A stretch of DNA of 64,000 nucleotides, taken from Monosiga brevicollis MX1. Lineage: Eukaryota > Opisthokonta > Choanoflagellata > Craspedida > Salpingoecidae. The position numbers and the translations under genes are program-made. Each line of letters starts with the position of its first letter. Position 1 is the first letter of the stretch. The notes beneath the pieces were generated by a model that had not been told where the DNA came from, did no database searches, and worked only from the letters and a program-made list of their open reading frames with translations. The stretch is taken from NCBI RefSeq assembly GCF_000002865.3, contig NW_001865053.1:204840-268839 (forward strand), in the 5' to 3' direction. Below are positions 49,401-60,938 of the stretch, one piece after another.

Positions 49401-50066
49401 TTACGAGATCGGGGCAAGGGCCGCCAGCGCTCCAAGGCGGGGCGAAGCCACTCTTCGTCTCGCCAACTCTTGACTCGTCCCTCAAACAATCGAGATCATG
49501 CAGATAGGCCCTCGGGGGCATCGTCCATTGGAGCCGAGCGGTTTCCATTGGGGGCGCGACTGACGGAACTGCTGCCAGCAGTGACACGTCTCAGGATGAT
49601 GCTCACGCCCCTCGCAGTCGAGGTTTGTTTTTCTGATATTTTGTTTTTTCTTCATTCATAATTCTTCCGTCGTGATGTGCCTTGGCACTTGCATTGACTT
49701 TTCCAGGCAATTTTCTGATGTCACCTCCGGTTTTGTCGGTTCGCCGCTGGACTGCTGCTTGAATGTGGTGTTGGGCCCCGTAGCACGTCCAAAAGCTCGC
49801 CTCTGCCGCGACCATCCAGCTTGAGGATGATGAGAAGCCCTTGGACCTATTTGCACGGTTGGTGCACTGGCGACTGATTATATTCGCACAACACGTGCCG
49901 CCGGCTTGCTCACGACTCTTCTGCGCGGGTTGGTTCTAGCTTTCTACCGTACTTTGACGGACGCTTCAGCATTGAGGAGATCATGTGGAAGGAAAACGTC
50001 ACCCGCTCGACGGTCACTAACGTGGTCAACATCTTCTCCGACGTCCTCGAACGGGTTGTCTGGTAA
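46491..50066 (+). CDS. NPRL3: GATOR1 subunit NPRL3
   Basis: NPRL3 joins NPRL2 and DEPDC5 in GATOR1, the GAP that shuts off Rag GTPases and TORC1 on amino-acid loss. Conserved blocks in order are FELCNRPYFLKI (exon from 46553), LAQRLGSAFNHEELRCGYLS, FADIKPYHALLL (about 47572), RRLVEQASLLRTFAELAQDI, YPVCHSSVLVVSKYMD with WQDFSRRFPSLTLANALVRL, and EWLLQRDFLDDLHTYILYVD across introns near 48600-48740. After a very long disordered acidic insert (about 48750-49560) come ATIQLEDDEKPLDLFARL and PYFDGRFSIEEIMWKENVTR. The winged-helix-like end LERVVW stops at 50064-50066. These match the human order block by block. The start is provisional: an ATG at 46491 is in frame, but the true first exon probably lies upstream. 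Confidence 0.85.
49180..49350 (+). repeat. GAT/GAC tract coding poly-Asp in NPRL3
   Basis: Tandem GAC, GAT and GAG codons give two dense Asp/Glu runs in frame with NPRL3. The reverse strand shows spurious Ser-rich and His-rich frames. Confidence 0.9.
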
Positions 50067-50763
50067 CCCATGCAGCAGAGCAAGAAGCTGATAGCTGAAC
50101 ATGTCCACATAGCCACACTCGCTGCGCGAGCCTCCTCTTCCCCTACCAAAACCCCTGTGTGCCATCGCACGTTTTTTCTCTCTCTCTCTCTCTTGATTTT
50201 GTTGAGCCACACACCACCAAATTTTAGTAAAAGTGTGGCTTCTGTCTCGCTTCCGCTGAATCACACGCACGTACATAAAAATCCGTTGTTGTTGTTGTTG
50301 TTGTTGTTGTTGTTCCTTCTTGCTTTTTGTTGTCTCTCTCTCTCTCTCTCTCTCTCTTCGTGCTCGGTCGCTTTCGCGGTCACTGACGGGAACGCCGGCG
50401 TGCAGTGCACGCGTACGTGCGGAAGGTGGAGGGGAGGGAACAGAGTGCATTGGAGGAAACGAGGGAAAACAAGCCAGATAGCGCTGGTTCAGGTCGCTGG
50501 ATTACCGACGACAAGCACGGCTTGCCGCAAGGATGGTAAGGAGCGAGCCACGCCTTGCTCTGCGAAGCCTTTGAATGAATGGCACAGGTCTGGCTCAGCC
50601 ACTCACACCCTTGCTCTGCTAGAACACGGACGCTCCTGCCTTTGAGCCCACGACGGCCCGCTTTACCAACGTCGAGTCGTGCGTTTCCATCGCCACAGGG
50701 TTCGCCTCTAGCGCAACCTGCGCGCAAGCACACGTTGCTCTCACCAATCCGCCTGATCAATCA
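50067..50763. other. Spacer between NPRL3 and PAN3
   Basis: Contains CT-rich runs at about 50178-50193 and 50332-50356 and a (GTT)n run at 50285-50314. No gene is supported; the 191-codon frame across it is mostly low-complexity. Confidence 0.6.
50285..50314. repeat. (GTT)n trinucleotide repeat
   Basis: About ten GTT units in non-coding sequence upstream of PAN3. Confidence 0.95.
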
Positions 50764-53700
50764 ATGAATGACAGGTATCCCGAGTTTCGACCGCAACCTG
50801 GCCAGGGAGCCCACAGCGATGGCAGTGCCTTGGTGATGAGCAGTGCAGCGCCTGCTTTTGTACCTCAAAATTTTAATCCCCCTGGCCACGTCCAGAGCGC
50901 GACCTCGGCAGCACCTGCCCCTGCCTCCCAACACCAAGCAGCCCACTATGGATATGGCGCCCACGGCGAAATGCCGAGTGGAATGCCCTACATGCCGCCG
51001 GATCAGCACCACATGATGCCAGGCATGTCGCCACACATTACTGGGCATTCACCCTCCATGATGCCGTTCGACCCCATGGCTGCCCATGGAATGACGGATC
51101 CAGACAGCCTCTCCGCCTTTGCTCATGCCAACCAGACCCTCCAGGTGCGTGAGCCCAACCTGGCCAGACCGGAAACGCACGTCAAAATCGGCGCCAGGAC
51201 GCAACGGCCACGCCTTGCTTGATCTTGGATCAAGACCGTCAAACCACTTTTATATTTCTTGTTCTCGCTCATTCATGTGCCTCGCTCCGATAGCCATCAG
51301 AGCCCGTGCGCTATGTCCATTCTTTGGGCAGCATGGGCATGCCCTACGTTGCACCACACCCCCGCCCAAACGGGTCGTACTTTGTCGGATTCGACCTCAA
51401 GCGCGTAAGCTCATGCAGCATGCATGATCACCTTGGCCTCGGTCAAGACTGCACAGCCTTCAATTTGCAACCTGAAAGCAAGGTGTTTCAAACTTCCTTA
51501 CCTTTGGCCTTTCACTGCCTTGCCATGCTTAGGAGCTCCTGTCGCGACGTGCAATGGCCGAGAGTCAAGCCGTGGATCCAAGTACGAACCGCTTCATCTG
51601 TGACGTTCAGACACCAACGCCAACGCAGGGGCTTGGAATTCTGGGCGCTTGTTTTCAATTCTTTTACTGTTCGCATTAATCTTCGTAATGCCCCCCGCCT
51701 CTTTCCCAAAGAACTGCCCGTGGAAGTGGACAACTACCATACCCTCGTGCCATTGGAGCAAATGCCTGCCGCTAGCAAGGTGTGCCGGATCTTGACTGGA
51801 GAAGGGTTTTAAGGCTTTTGCTGCGGCACCTCGTTCCGTCTGTGCAAAAGCGTTTTCGACACCTCACAAGTGAATCACGCGTCGGAAAAAAAAAAAATCC
51901 TCGGGTCGCCTTTTTTTGGCAATCACAGGTGTACGGTGTGGCTAGCGTCGTGTACAAGGCCACCAGTCGTGAGGACGGTCGGCCCTGCTGCCTACGCCGC
52001 CTGGCAAACTTTCATATGAAGCACGCCCAGGCCATGCGGCGCGTCGAACATTGGCGCAAGGTTTGTCCATTCTTGGCAGATAGCGCTTGGCGCTTGAAAG
52101 TACCCATGCCCAAGCTCCATGAGCCGGCTTGTTTATCCCCAACACATCTGAGTGGGGCATGGTCTCATTCGTGCCGGTACCTCTATGGGATCGGGCTCGT
52201 CTATGCATAGTTGCACCACCCAAACATCGCCCAGCTGCGCGAGGCTTTTACCACCAAGGACTTTGGAGATCACTGTACGCTTGGGAATGTGCATCCTGTT
52301 GACCAACGAAGAAGCACTGCACGCCAATGTGATTGCGGCGCACGCAATTCACTTTCATTCATCATGTCATGTTCCTGCTTGCAGCATTGGTGTGCGTGAG
52401 CGACTACTATCCTGGAGCCCGCACTCTGCGACAGGCCTTTTTGAGCCAAGTAGGTGCCTTATCTCTTGGCCACATACGTGCCCGCGCTTGGCGATGGCCT
52501 GTCAGTACGCTCATCACTACTATCGCTTGTTGACGTGCCTGTCTGGCATTGTAGCATGCGCCGTCTCTGTTTCCGGAAAATTTGCTTTGGCAAATTATTG
52601 TCCAAATTACATCTGGTGCGTTCTTTGCTCTCTGACCTCTTTATTTTGCCCGGTGCTGTACTTGAGGCCAGTGCACCGCCAACTCACGCTTTGCCATCGC
52701 CATGCCTGCCTCTTGTTACAGCTTTGCATGTTGCACACAGCTGTGGCTTGGCTCTGCGGTGCATCGTGCCGGAAAAAGTTTTGCTGATGAGTCGGACACG
52801 GTTCGTATGGCATGGCATGGCATGTTGACGACAGCGCCTCCGCTACCGCCTCCGTCTCCCCGTTCTCATGGCGTGTACCGTGCTTTCACAGTATTCTGCT
52901 CGGCGGACCATGTTTACTTGATCTTCTGTTTGCGGTTGACGACGAGGAGCACAAGCGCATGCTTGTTTCCCACCAGGTGCGGCGTGTCATCCCGTGGCGA
53001 GTATTTTCATGCATTCCGGGTGTGCTGCGCCCTCTCACCAGCCTATCTTGCTTAATGTGCACGCATGACTCCGTTCTGTGATTTGTGCCTTACGTCGAGC
53101 AGCAAGATGACTTTGTCGCCCTCGCACGCCTGGTCATGGCCTTGGCCTGCAGCAGCTTTCCTCGGCACCCCAAAAACGTCAATCTGCAAGAGGTCAGGGC
53201 GAGCGATGTGTGGACTGTTCATGTGTTGTTCGACCACAGTTGCTCGGCGCATGGCTTGTCGTGGGGGCCGCAGCTCACGAAGCCGGCTATTTCGCAGGAT
53301 ATGGGCTACATTCAAGCCAATTTTTCGCGCGACGTTGTTGCGCTGATTCAGTGTGTTTCGTGAATAGCCCATCGCCATCGCCTGAAGGCTTGATGTATGT
53401 GTCTCATGGACCAACCTTCTTGCCTATGAGTAGATACCTCATGAACCCCGGTTTCAAGACGGCGGCTGAGCTGATGCCTATGGTGGGCACGCGCTTCTTT
53501 GGCATGCTGGATCAACAGCAAAAGTACGCCCCCGCGCTTGAGCGCATGCGCTGGTGATGGCATGTGCGCATCCGTTGCGCTTGGGCTGATTTGGCCCTGG
53601 GATTGTGCTCACCGACCGCCTCCAACAACTTGCTTGTGTGACACTAGCTACGTGGATGTACTCGAGTCTGATCTGGCCAAGGAGATGTACAACGGGCATT

Positions 53701-54293
53701 TGTTTCGTCTCCTATCCAAGCTCAACACGGTTGTGGACCGCCCAGAGCAAGCCCAGTGGCAGGAGGTAAGGGCCAACAAGTTCATGAACTTTGATGATGC
53801 AGCAGAATCTGATCCATTCCCACCTGTGTCTGGGTGTGTCATGTCTTTCTTCCCCAGTCGGGCGACACGTACATGCTTCGCCTATTCAAGCACTACATGT
53901 TCCATCAAGCACAGCCCGTGAGCGGCGCGCCGTTTGTTGACCTGGCCCACGTCGTGCAGTGCTTATCAAAGGTACTGGGCTAACGTCACCGTGTCTACTC
54001 GTGCACGCGCAAGCAACGTGTCACCTTTTTGCTTTCTTTTGGCGTTTTGTCTTTTTTTTTTTCCTTTTCTTTTTTCTCGGTGGTAATGATGTGACCTTAC
54101 ATGCCTTGCTCCTCACGCCGTTTTCGTTGTGGGGTATGTGTATTAGTTGGACGCGCAATCGCCTGAAATTATCGCTTTGACGACCGTCGATGCCAAAAAC
54201 GTCATGCTGGCCTCTTACGCGGAATTGGCCAAGGCTCTCGACTTGAACTTTACGCAGCTAGTGAAGGCTGAAGAGGCTGTGTCTCATGGATAA
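50764..54293 (+). CDS. PAN3: PAN2-PAN3 deadenylase regulatory subunit PAN3
   Basis: PAN3 recruits the PAN2 poly(A) nuclease to poly(A)-binding protein and starts mRNA tail shortening. The N-terminus is Pro/Met/His-rich and holds a PAM2-like motif (LVMSSAAPAFVPQNFNPPG, about 50834-50890) for binding PABP. The conserved entry ELPVEVDNYHTLVPLEQ is at about 51715. A pseudokinase domain follows with YGVASVVYKATSREDGRPCC, HHPNIAQLREAFTTKDFGDH and ALVCVSDYYPGARTLRQAFL. Later exons give FVALARLVMALACSSFPRHP, GFKTAAELMPMVGTRFFGML, then the coiled-coil and knob domain: LESDLAKEMYNGHLFRLLSK, SGDTYMLRLFKHYMFHQAQP, APFVDLAHVVQCLSKLDAQS. Stop at 54291-54293. A CCCH finger, present in some family members, is not seen. 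The start at 50764 is the first in-frame Met of a long open exon. Confidence 0.92.
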
Positions 54294-54854
54294 AATCATG
54301 TGCACATTTCCGAGTTCTTTCGCCTGGAAGTACCTCGGAGTTGCGACTTGAACAACATGCTTGGCTTTCGGTGCAGATAGGGATAGGCTCCATGCAAGAC
54401 TTGCCGCCTGGATAGCTGCATGGCGTGATTGATACGTGGAAAACGATTCTTCAATCGACATTGCAGCCGAAGAAGTGTTTGTGTTGATTAACATCGCAAG
54501 TGTGATGCGCAGCTTGCGAGCCTGCCAGCTCACTACCAGTCGTTTGGCATGGATGGGAATGCCCGCACGCACGCACATACACCCTCTCTGGGACCTACGC
54601 AACAAAACAGCCAGGCGCCTTTCTATAACATCTCTTAAGCTCTTGCAGCATGGTGACGGGAAACGGCTAGTCCTCCATGCTCATGTCACTCTCACTCGAA
54701 GCTTCTTCATCCCTATTTGGCGGAAGCGAGAGCATAACATTGGTCTGCAACGGCTGGTTGCCTTCTTCTCCAAAGGAGCGCTAGGAGAGGGGACGACAGG
54801 CGTCATGAGCGAGCACGCACGCTGAGTTAAGGGCTATACGAAACCGACGCGAGA
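54294..54854. other. Convergent spacer, PAN3 / CDC23
   Basis: No gene is seen; a plus frame of 129 codons at 54436-54825 has no recognisable content. Confidence 0.6.
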
Positions 54855-56594
54855 TCAAACCTCGAGACGCGGCTGGCCATTGCCGCGTTGTTGAATCCAG
54901 CGACGGGCCTCCAGCAAACGCTCAGCAGAGACGCTGCCTTGTTGCTCATCCACGGCCAAGAGACGCTCATATAGTGCCGTTGCCTAGAGTTTGGATGATC
55001 CCAGGCACACATCAGGCATTGATCCAGTCCAGGCAGGTGAGAAGTGAACACTGTGAGATGCGCAAAACGGAAAAAGCCCCGAGCAAAATTGAGGCGCTGA
55101 AACGCATGGCGATCGGCCACGCACCTCTTCTGCCCGGGAAGGGAAGCGAAAGGCACACAGGTTTGCCATGGCATACAATGCATCAGCATCAGGCTCTTCC
55201 GCCAGATTGAGTACCATGCGATAGGCCTGATCGCCGCCACGAGTGAAAGCAAGGAGCGTATCAAGTGATTGGATAGCACAGGCTATGTACTTGGGCAAGA
55301 AAAACAAGTCGAAGAGAAAAACGCTGCCTAACCTTGAGCGCATTGCCGTAGAGGTGGAGTTGCTCGTACACCATGGCCAAGGCACGCCACATGCGACCAT
55401 CAGAAGGCCTAGCAGAAGGGGGAACGCGAAGCATGAGCTTAGAACACGGGCGTCAGGACTGGGTCCAGGCGGGGACAGCACCAGTCGATGGAGCATGTGA
55501 AACCTGAGGGATTGAGCGTAGCCGTAGTAGTAGGCAGCGTAGCGGGGCATGGCCAGAAGCTCATAGGTCTGCCCGAGACCATACCACGCCCGGTAATCTC
55601 GTGAATCGATTTCTAAAATATAGTAATTCCAGCCAGAGGCAGTCGTGAATGAGCGTTGAGGTGGCCCAACGAAAGGGGTGACTGAAGCAATGCCTTGAGC
55701 AAGCGTACCCAAGACCCGGCGGTAGGCGGCAATGGCAGACGTGGTTCGCTTCAGCTCGACATATTCGTGCCCAAGCAAAACCCAAGCGCCCAAGTAGCTG
55801 CGCAGGCGCCCGATAGCACGTGTCAAATTTACAGGTGACAGACTTGAGGGTGAGGCAACGGTAGATGGCGTGGAGCGTCTTGGATTAAAATGTCGGATAA
55901 AGCACGTACCGACGATTGAGCATGAGAGCACGTTGAAAAGCTTCAATGGCCTTTGGGTGTTGGCGCTTGATGCTGTAAAAGTTCCCTGTCAACCATGTGT
56001 AAGGAGAGTGTGAGGACAAGCGAGCGCAACGCGCCCCCACCGGGAAAGAAAGAGCAAACGCCAAGGGCACCTAAAATGCAGCATGTTTCGGGACGGAATC
56101 GATCGATGGTGACAACGCGCTGCGCTAGGTGGCTCAAATCGGCCGTGCGCTCCTATATCAATTCAAAAGAAAAAATAAAAGAAAAGAAAAAAAAAATATG
56201 AGAGAGCGGGGGGCGCAAAGGTTGAGAGGACGACCAGGACGAAAAGGTCGCCATTCACGGGCTGTGGGTGTAGGCTTGTCACTTACCTGGACGTAAAGCA
56301 TGTTGGAATACAATTCGAGGTCATCTAGGCGATAAGGGTCATGGGCAAGAAGGGTGTCGAAAAACTCGGTGGCCTGGTCAAAGTTGCGTTGGTGGTAGTG
56401 GGCGGCTGCTAGGGCGCCAACGAGGTTGATGCTGGAGGGAAACTGATCAAAGAGTGCCTGGTAGAGCTCGATGGCCTCTTCGTGATAATGCGTGTCTTCA
56501 AATGCTTCGGCTTTGAAGTGTGTGAGGATAAGGGCAGGTATCTCAGCGCCCTCTAAGGCCTGCGAAGGAAAGTTGAGGTGAGCTTTGCAAGGAA

Positions 56595-56647
<53 letters not shown>

Positions 56648-57782
56648 TGTTGAAGATGTGCGAATCATTGTTTTGGGAGCAGACCTGCAAATGGCGATCA
56701 ATGTCTTCCATTTCCACGCAGATCCGCGCCAACTCTTCCCAATTGTTCCAGAACCAAGGGTTGGCTTGTGCACCGTTGAGAAAGGCAGCTTTGGCTGCGC
56801 GTCGATTTCCCTGTGGTTGGTCGCGGCAAGGGTCAAGGACGAGGTGATGTTGAGAGCATTCTTCAACATTGCGTCGGGTAAGAGTGCAGGTGTCCGTGTA
56901 GAACCAGCTGCGCTTATAATCAGATGCGATCAAGATACGAACCGATTCTCGATGAACCAGGCCGAGCAAGTAATACAGATAGCTGTCCAGCTCCTGCTGT
57001 TGCTGCCTAAGATGGTTAAAAAAAAAAAAAAAAAAAAGGCAGAAACGATGAGCGAGGGACGGGACCGGGCAAGGGGGCAGTGTTTGTACCTCTGCATGAG
57101 TTTTTGTTCGAGGGCCTCGAGATTTGGATTGGTGGTGGGGGTGGCTGCTGCATCAAGGAGTAAGTTGATGACATGTGAGCGTTCAAGGAAGTGAAGATTA
57201 ACAAAGAGAGCCCGAGAGCAGACGCCGGAGGTGATCACCCGGGGCGTACCAAAGAGATCAGGCTGGGTCTGCTCCTTGGTCTGTTCACCGGCAAGAAATG
57301 CAGCATAGCAACGCAGGAAGAAGGGCAGATTGGAAGTGGTATTTTTGAGGCAGTCTTCGCAGCGTTTGTACTCGCGTGCATCAAAGTGGCTTTTGGCTAA
57401 AAAGTAGGGAGCCACTTCGGCGGGCTGAAGATATTGACCGAGATCCATGACAGGGGCGACCACACGAGTAGTGTTACCCGCCATCTGAGCCTCAGCCTCT
57501 GTGGCGTACGATGCATCCAGCTCTAGAAACAATCCCTTGGCCAGATCAGCCGCCCTAGATGTGTGACAGGATGGAGAAGAGAGCGGCCAGCCATGTCATT
57601 CATGCATGAAACAAGTTTGGCAACAAGGCGTTGACCGCCTGACAAGACGTGCCAGTCCCAGAGAGAGGGTCGTACCAGTTGGATGCCTTTGTTAGGGAGC
57701 GCAAAGAGGCTTGCCAAGACTGTTCAATGAGGATGCCGTGCAGCACGGCCGGAGCCGGGGTGGGCGTGTCGACATCCGCCAT
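54855..57782 (-). CDS. CDC23: Anaphase-promoting complex subunit CDC23/APC8
   Basis: CDC23 is a TPR scaffold subunit of the APC/C ubiquitin ligase that drives exit from mitosis. From the start (MADVDTPTPAPAVLHG, 57780-57782) come the N-terminal dimer segment, then TPR repeats: YFLAKSHFDAREYKRCEDCL and FFLRCYAAFLAGEQ, ELDSYLYYLLGLVHRE, KAAFLNGAQANPWFWNNWEE, HYHEEAIELYQALFDQFPSS, HYHQRNFDQATEFFDTLLAH, RLDDLELYSNMLYVQ, RFRPETCCILGNFYSIKRQH, AFQRALMLNRRYVPAWVLLG, EIDSRDYRAWYGLGQTYELL and GRMWRALAMVYEQLHLYG. The PETCC-type loop and the ILGNFYSIKRQHPKA block are typical of APC8. The end reads WIQQRGNGQPRLEV with stop at 54855-54857. About ten introns; one carries a long GT repeat. It converges on PAN3. 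Confidence 0.9.
56598..56646. repeat. (GT)n microsatellite in a CDC23 intron
   Basis: A pure GT run between two TPR exons of CDC23. Confidence 0.95.
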
Positions 57783-58019
57783 GGTCAAGGGCTCAGCGGC
57801 TCGGCGCGCGCTTCACTGGTAACGACACCCGGCGCCAACGAGTCCGAACAAGACCAGCACCTTAATGCGAGCACTCGACAAACACACCCTTTATCTATGT
57901 CTTCCTCCCGTCGCTGCCCTTGAACCACAGGCCGTACGCGTACATCAACCCCAATCGTCCGTCACCAGACTGCTGCGCCCCCCAGAGTTCGCCGCGACCA
58001 AAATTTTGGGAAAAAAAAA

Positions 58020-58050
<31 letters not shown>

Positions 58051-59018
58051 GTTTGAAAAACATGGCAAAATTTCGGGTTGTGTGAGTTATTAGTATTTAA
58101 CATAATGTTTGAAAGGCAAAAGCCGTTGTTGGCGTTGGATGGTTGGCTCGAAATACTTTTTAGCGTCGACTCTTGTCAGATGATGTTGTCAGATAGATCA
58201 AACCGGACAGGATTGGTTTTCACATTAATGAAGTCATCTATGAAACAGATGCAGATAATATTATATATCATTAACCAAATAACGTTATATACGTCAAGGT
58301 TAATGCAGATATATGACAAGATCATGTAGAAGGCCTGATTGCCCCGTGCCGATGAGTTGTTGTGGGGGCGGCGGAGGGGTTGTCTGTTGCAGTTGGCGCG
58401 GACCATCGGTGCAACCTCAAACGGCACACGGAGCGCGGGCGTGGGACTGCATGTGCGTGGTGGGGTGACATGGTGTGAATGGTGCGCAGCTTGGCGTGAA
58501 GGGCAGAATGGCAGCTCATCCCTCTCAATCACACTCCGCTCTCCTTTCTCTCGAGCGTGTCGCAGCGCCATTCTTTTTGGGGCCCCTTCACACCACACCT
58601 GTGCTGCGACGAAGCCGTGGGCGCTCTTGCTGATACGTGTGGTGGTTGGGCGTGTTGCGTGTGTGGCGCTTCGAGACGTGGTCTGGGCAACGGTAAGTCA
58701 GTAGGACTGTGCGTTGCGGTTGCTGTTGGGGCTGGGTGCTGTGGCCATCGGCGCGCCTCTCTCTCGGTGCTTGTTTGTTCTTGCTATTGTGCGAGTGTGA
58801 CGTTTGCCTGCCGCGTCGGTGAGGAAGCGTCCACCCGCTTGCTTGACCTGCCGATGAGACCCGGCACCGTGGTTCAGCATTTCTTCTGGCAGTGTGGATA
58901 CAGCACGTCCACGGAGGGGCTCACAGGTCTGCCTTACTCTCGTATCTTGTGTCTGTGCGTCGTAAGACCCTGCAGGCGCAAATTGCAAACCATCGGCACC
59001 ATCACCATCACCATCACC
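57783..59018. other. Divergent spacer, CDC23 / secreted protein, with AT-rich island
   Basis: Contains an A run and CT repeat at about 58010-58050, then an AT-rich island at about 58070-58330 that stands out from the GC-rich surroundings, then ordinary sequence. The plus frame 58557-59087 is open but has no recognisable domain. No gene is supported. Confidence 0.55.
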
Positions 59019-60031
59019 ATGCCGGTGTCGGGAGCGTTCTTTGTGGCGACGCTTGCTGTTCTTGCTGCCGCGGTGGCAGGTACGTAAACCGGCGGCGACC
59101 ATGCACCGGCCATCAACTTTGAGGCTTGATGCGGGTGGTGTCTTTGTCCAGGCGTGCGCCTGACTCCTGAAAGCCAGTTGATCGGGGTGATGGCGTGTGG
59201 AAATGCCACCAACTCGTCCGACGACACCATCAGCGCCTATCCCCCAGGCCAGTGCCTTCCATTGGAGGCCGGGCAAATGTACCTGCGTTCCTCAGTCGAC
59301 AACCAGGTGGTTCACATGCTTGTCAAGTTGCCTCGTCCTCTCGAGTCGCTCTCTCCTGCCCCCTATCTCCCCCCCTCCCCCCCTCCCTTTCATTTATATA
59401 CTCGATTCAAGGATTGCTCATTGCTCTGCTTCTCTTTTCGTTGTTCTTTTTTCGTGTTGTGCACGCACACACATTTGCGGCGTGTGCTTGCCGGGGTGGA
59501 TTGGCCAGATTATATCGCGTCGCTTTACAACAGGTGTCAACTGCAGTGGCAACGTAGGTGTTTTTCGTCGCTGTCGCCTGTGCTCGCTGACCGACCCCAA
59601 TTGGCTGGGCTTCAAAGCTTACCCTATTTTTCCACATCATGGGCTCCTTGAAGTTTGTTGACACCAACTACACAACGGGCCAGTGTAGTGCAGGGGTCCA
59701 ATTGGACGTGCTGACTGGCGCTCCAGCCCACACCGTGGCCTATGGTATCTACTATGCAACCACAGCCTGTGATGCAAACTACACGTTTGGCTACCAGTTT
59801 TTGCAGAACATATGCCGGCCCTGGGGCCATCGCTTCTGGACCTACGAGTATGACCGAGGGAAGGGCATCCGCCAGCTCTGGGGTTTTAAAACTGCCGACT
59901 GCTCTGACCTCGAGCACGCCGTGGCCGTGCAAACCTGGTGGCCTTACACCTGCTATGTCCACAAGACACCCAGCTACCTAATCACACGGCAGTTCTTCGT
60001 CGGCATCCCCAGCATGGCCAACTCGAATTGA
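59019..60031 (+). CDS. Small secreted Cys-containing protein, unknown
   Basis: Exon 1 encodes a signal peptide (MPVSGAFFVATLAVLAAAVA, ending about 59080). Exon 2 (about 59153-59308) gives RLTPESQLIGVMACGNATNS and CLPLEAGQMYLRSSVDNQ. A middle exon (about 59508-59549) gives ISRRFTTGVNCSGN. The long last exon from about 59654 gives FVDTNYTTGQCSAGVQLDVL, YATTACDANYTFGYQFLQN, RQLWGFKTADCSDLEHAV and WWPYTCYVHKTPSYLITRQF, ending IPSMANSN at 60031. Splice phases close for this model. There are about eight Cys and several N-x-S/T sites in the mature chain, and no transmembrane helix after the signal. I recognise no family. An extracellular or vacuolar role is inferred from the signal peptide alone. 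Confidence 0.65.
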
Positions 60032-60938
60032 GTTGGCCAAGACGACAGGGGGTGGAGCAGGGGTCGAGAGCAGGTTGGACCGAGGGCCTTGGAACTCCAC
60101 GGACGTCAACCGGTTGTACATAGAATCGCTCGTCGCACCAAGCGGCCCCGGCAGCACTACCTGGCGGAGCACCGACGGCAGATGGGGCGCCTCCACCCGA
60201 CCTTTGACATAACATGGCATTCTTCTCGGAGTTTGTCAGACGGAAGCTACAATGTCTGACAATATAATCGACGCCCTGAATATTCAGATTCAATAAATGA
60301 TCGAAAATGACCTCGTGTTGGATCTTATCGATCACAATTGTCAAACTTGTCATGCACTGGCCACGTGTGGCTGGCTTCTGCTTCCCCCACCACCGCGTCT
60401 CTGAACTGGCTTCAACTTTACACGTTCAACCCCGTGGTTCGTTTGCCCATCAGCACCGCACCTCTCAGCACCCGCCTCAATACCTTGAACATATTGGTTT
60501 GCTCATGGCATCACTGGCATTTTTCGACGGGTGTGTTGGGCCTTGAACTGTACGGCCCCAACGCCGGCGCGGCGGTGCGTGGTTGAGCCCTGCCACCCCG
60601 CACCGCATCCATTCAGGTATGTTAAGTGCGCTCGGAGCGCTGAGCCTTGTTCTGCTGTCTCTTGTCGTTGTTTCTCTGCCATATCGAGCAAACAACCGGA
60701 TCCCATCTATTTCCTATGTGGGGTGCGCATTCCTCTGCTCGAAGACCGATGCTCGTAGTTTTCCTCGGCATCTTGTTCCTCCCCCGTGTGCTACGGTGTG
60801 CGGGGGAGGCGTGGTGTCGTGATTTGAAGCGGGCGTAAACCTTGTTCCTTGGCGCGAAAATGGCTCACAAAAGTCACTTTTCTACTTGCCTCAAATACAT
60901 CAGAAGAACCAAATAGCGTTGGCCATCGACCTTGCACA
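60032..60938. other. Spacer before the CCNDBP1 gene
   Basis: No gene is supported. A short AT-rich patch at about 60228-60312 contains a TGTCAGAC / GTCTGACA inverted repeat (about 60233-60262). Confidence 0.6.

Noticed and set aside
49091-49489. Ser-rich minus frame over the acidic tract
   Set aside because: Complement of GAT/GAC codons in NPRL3.
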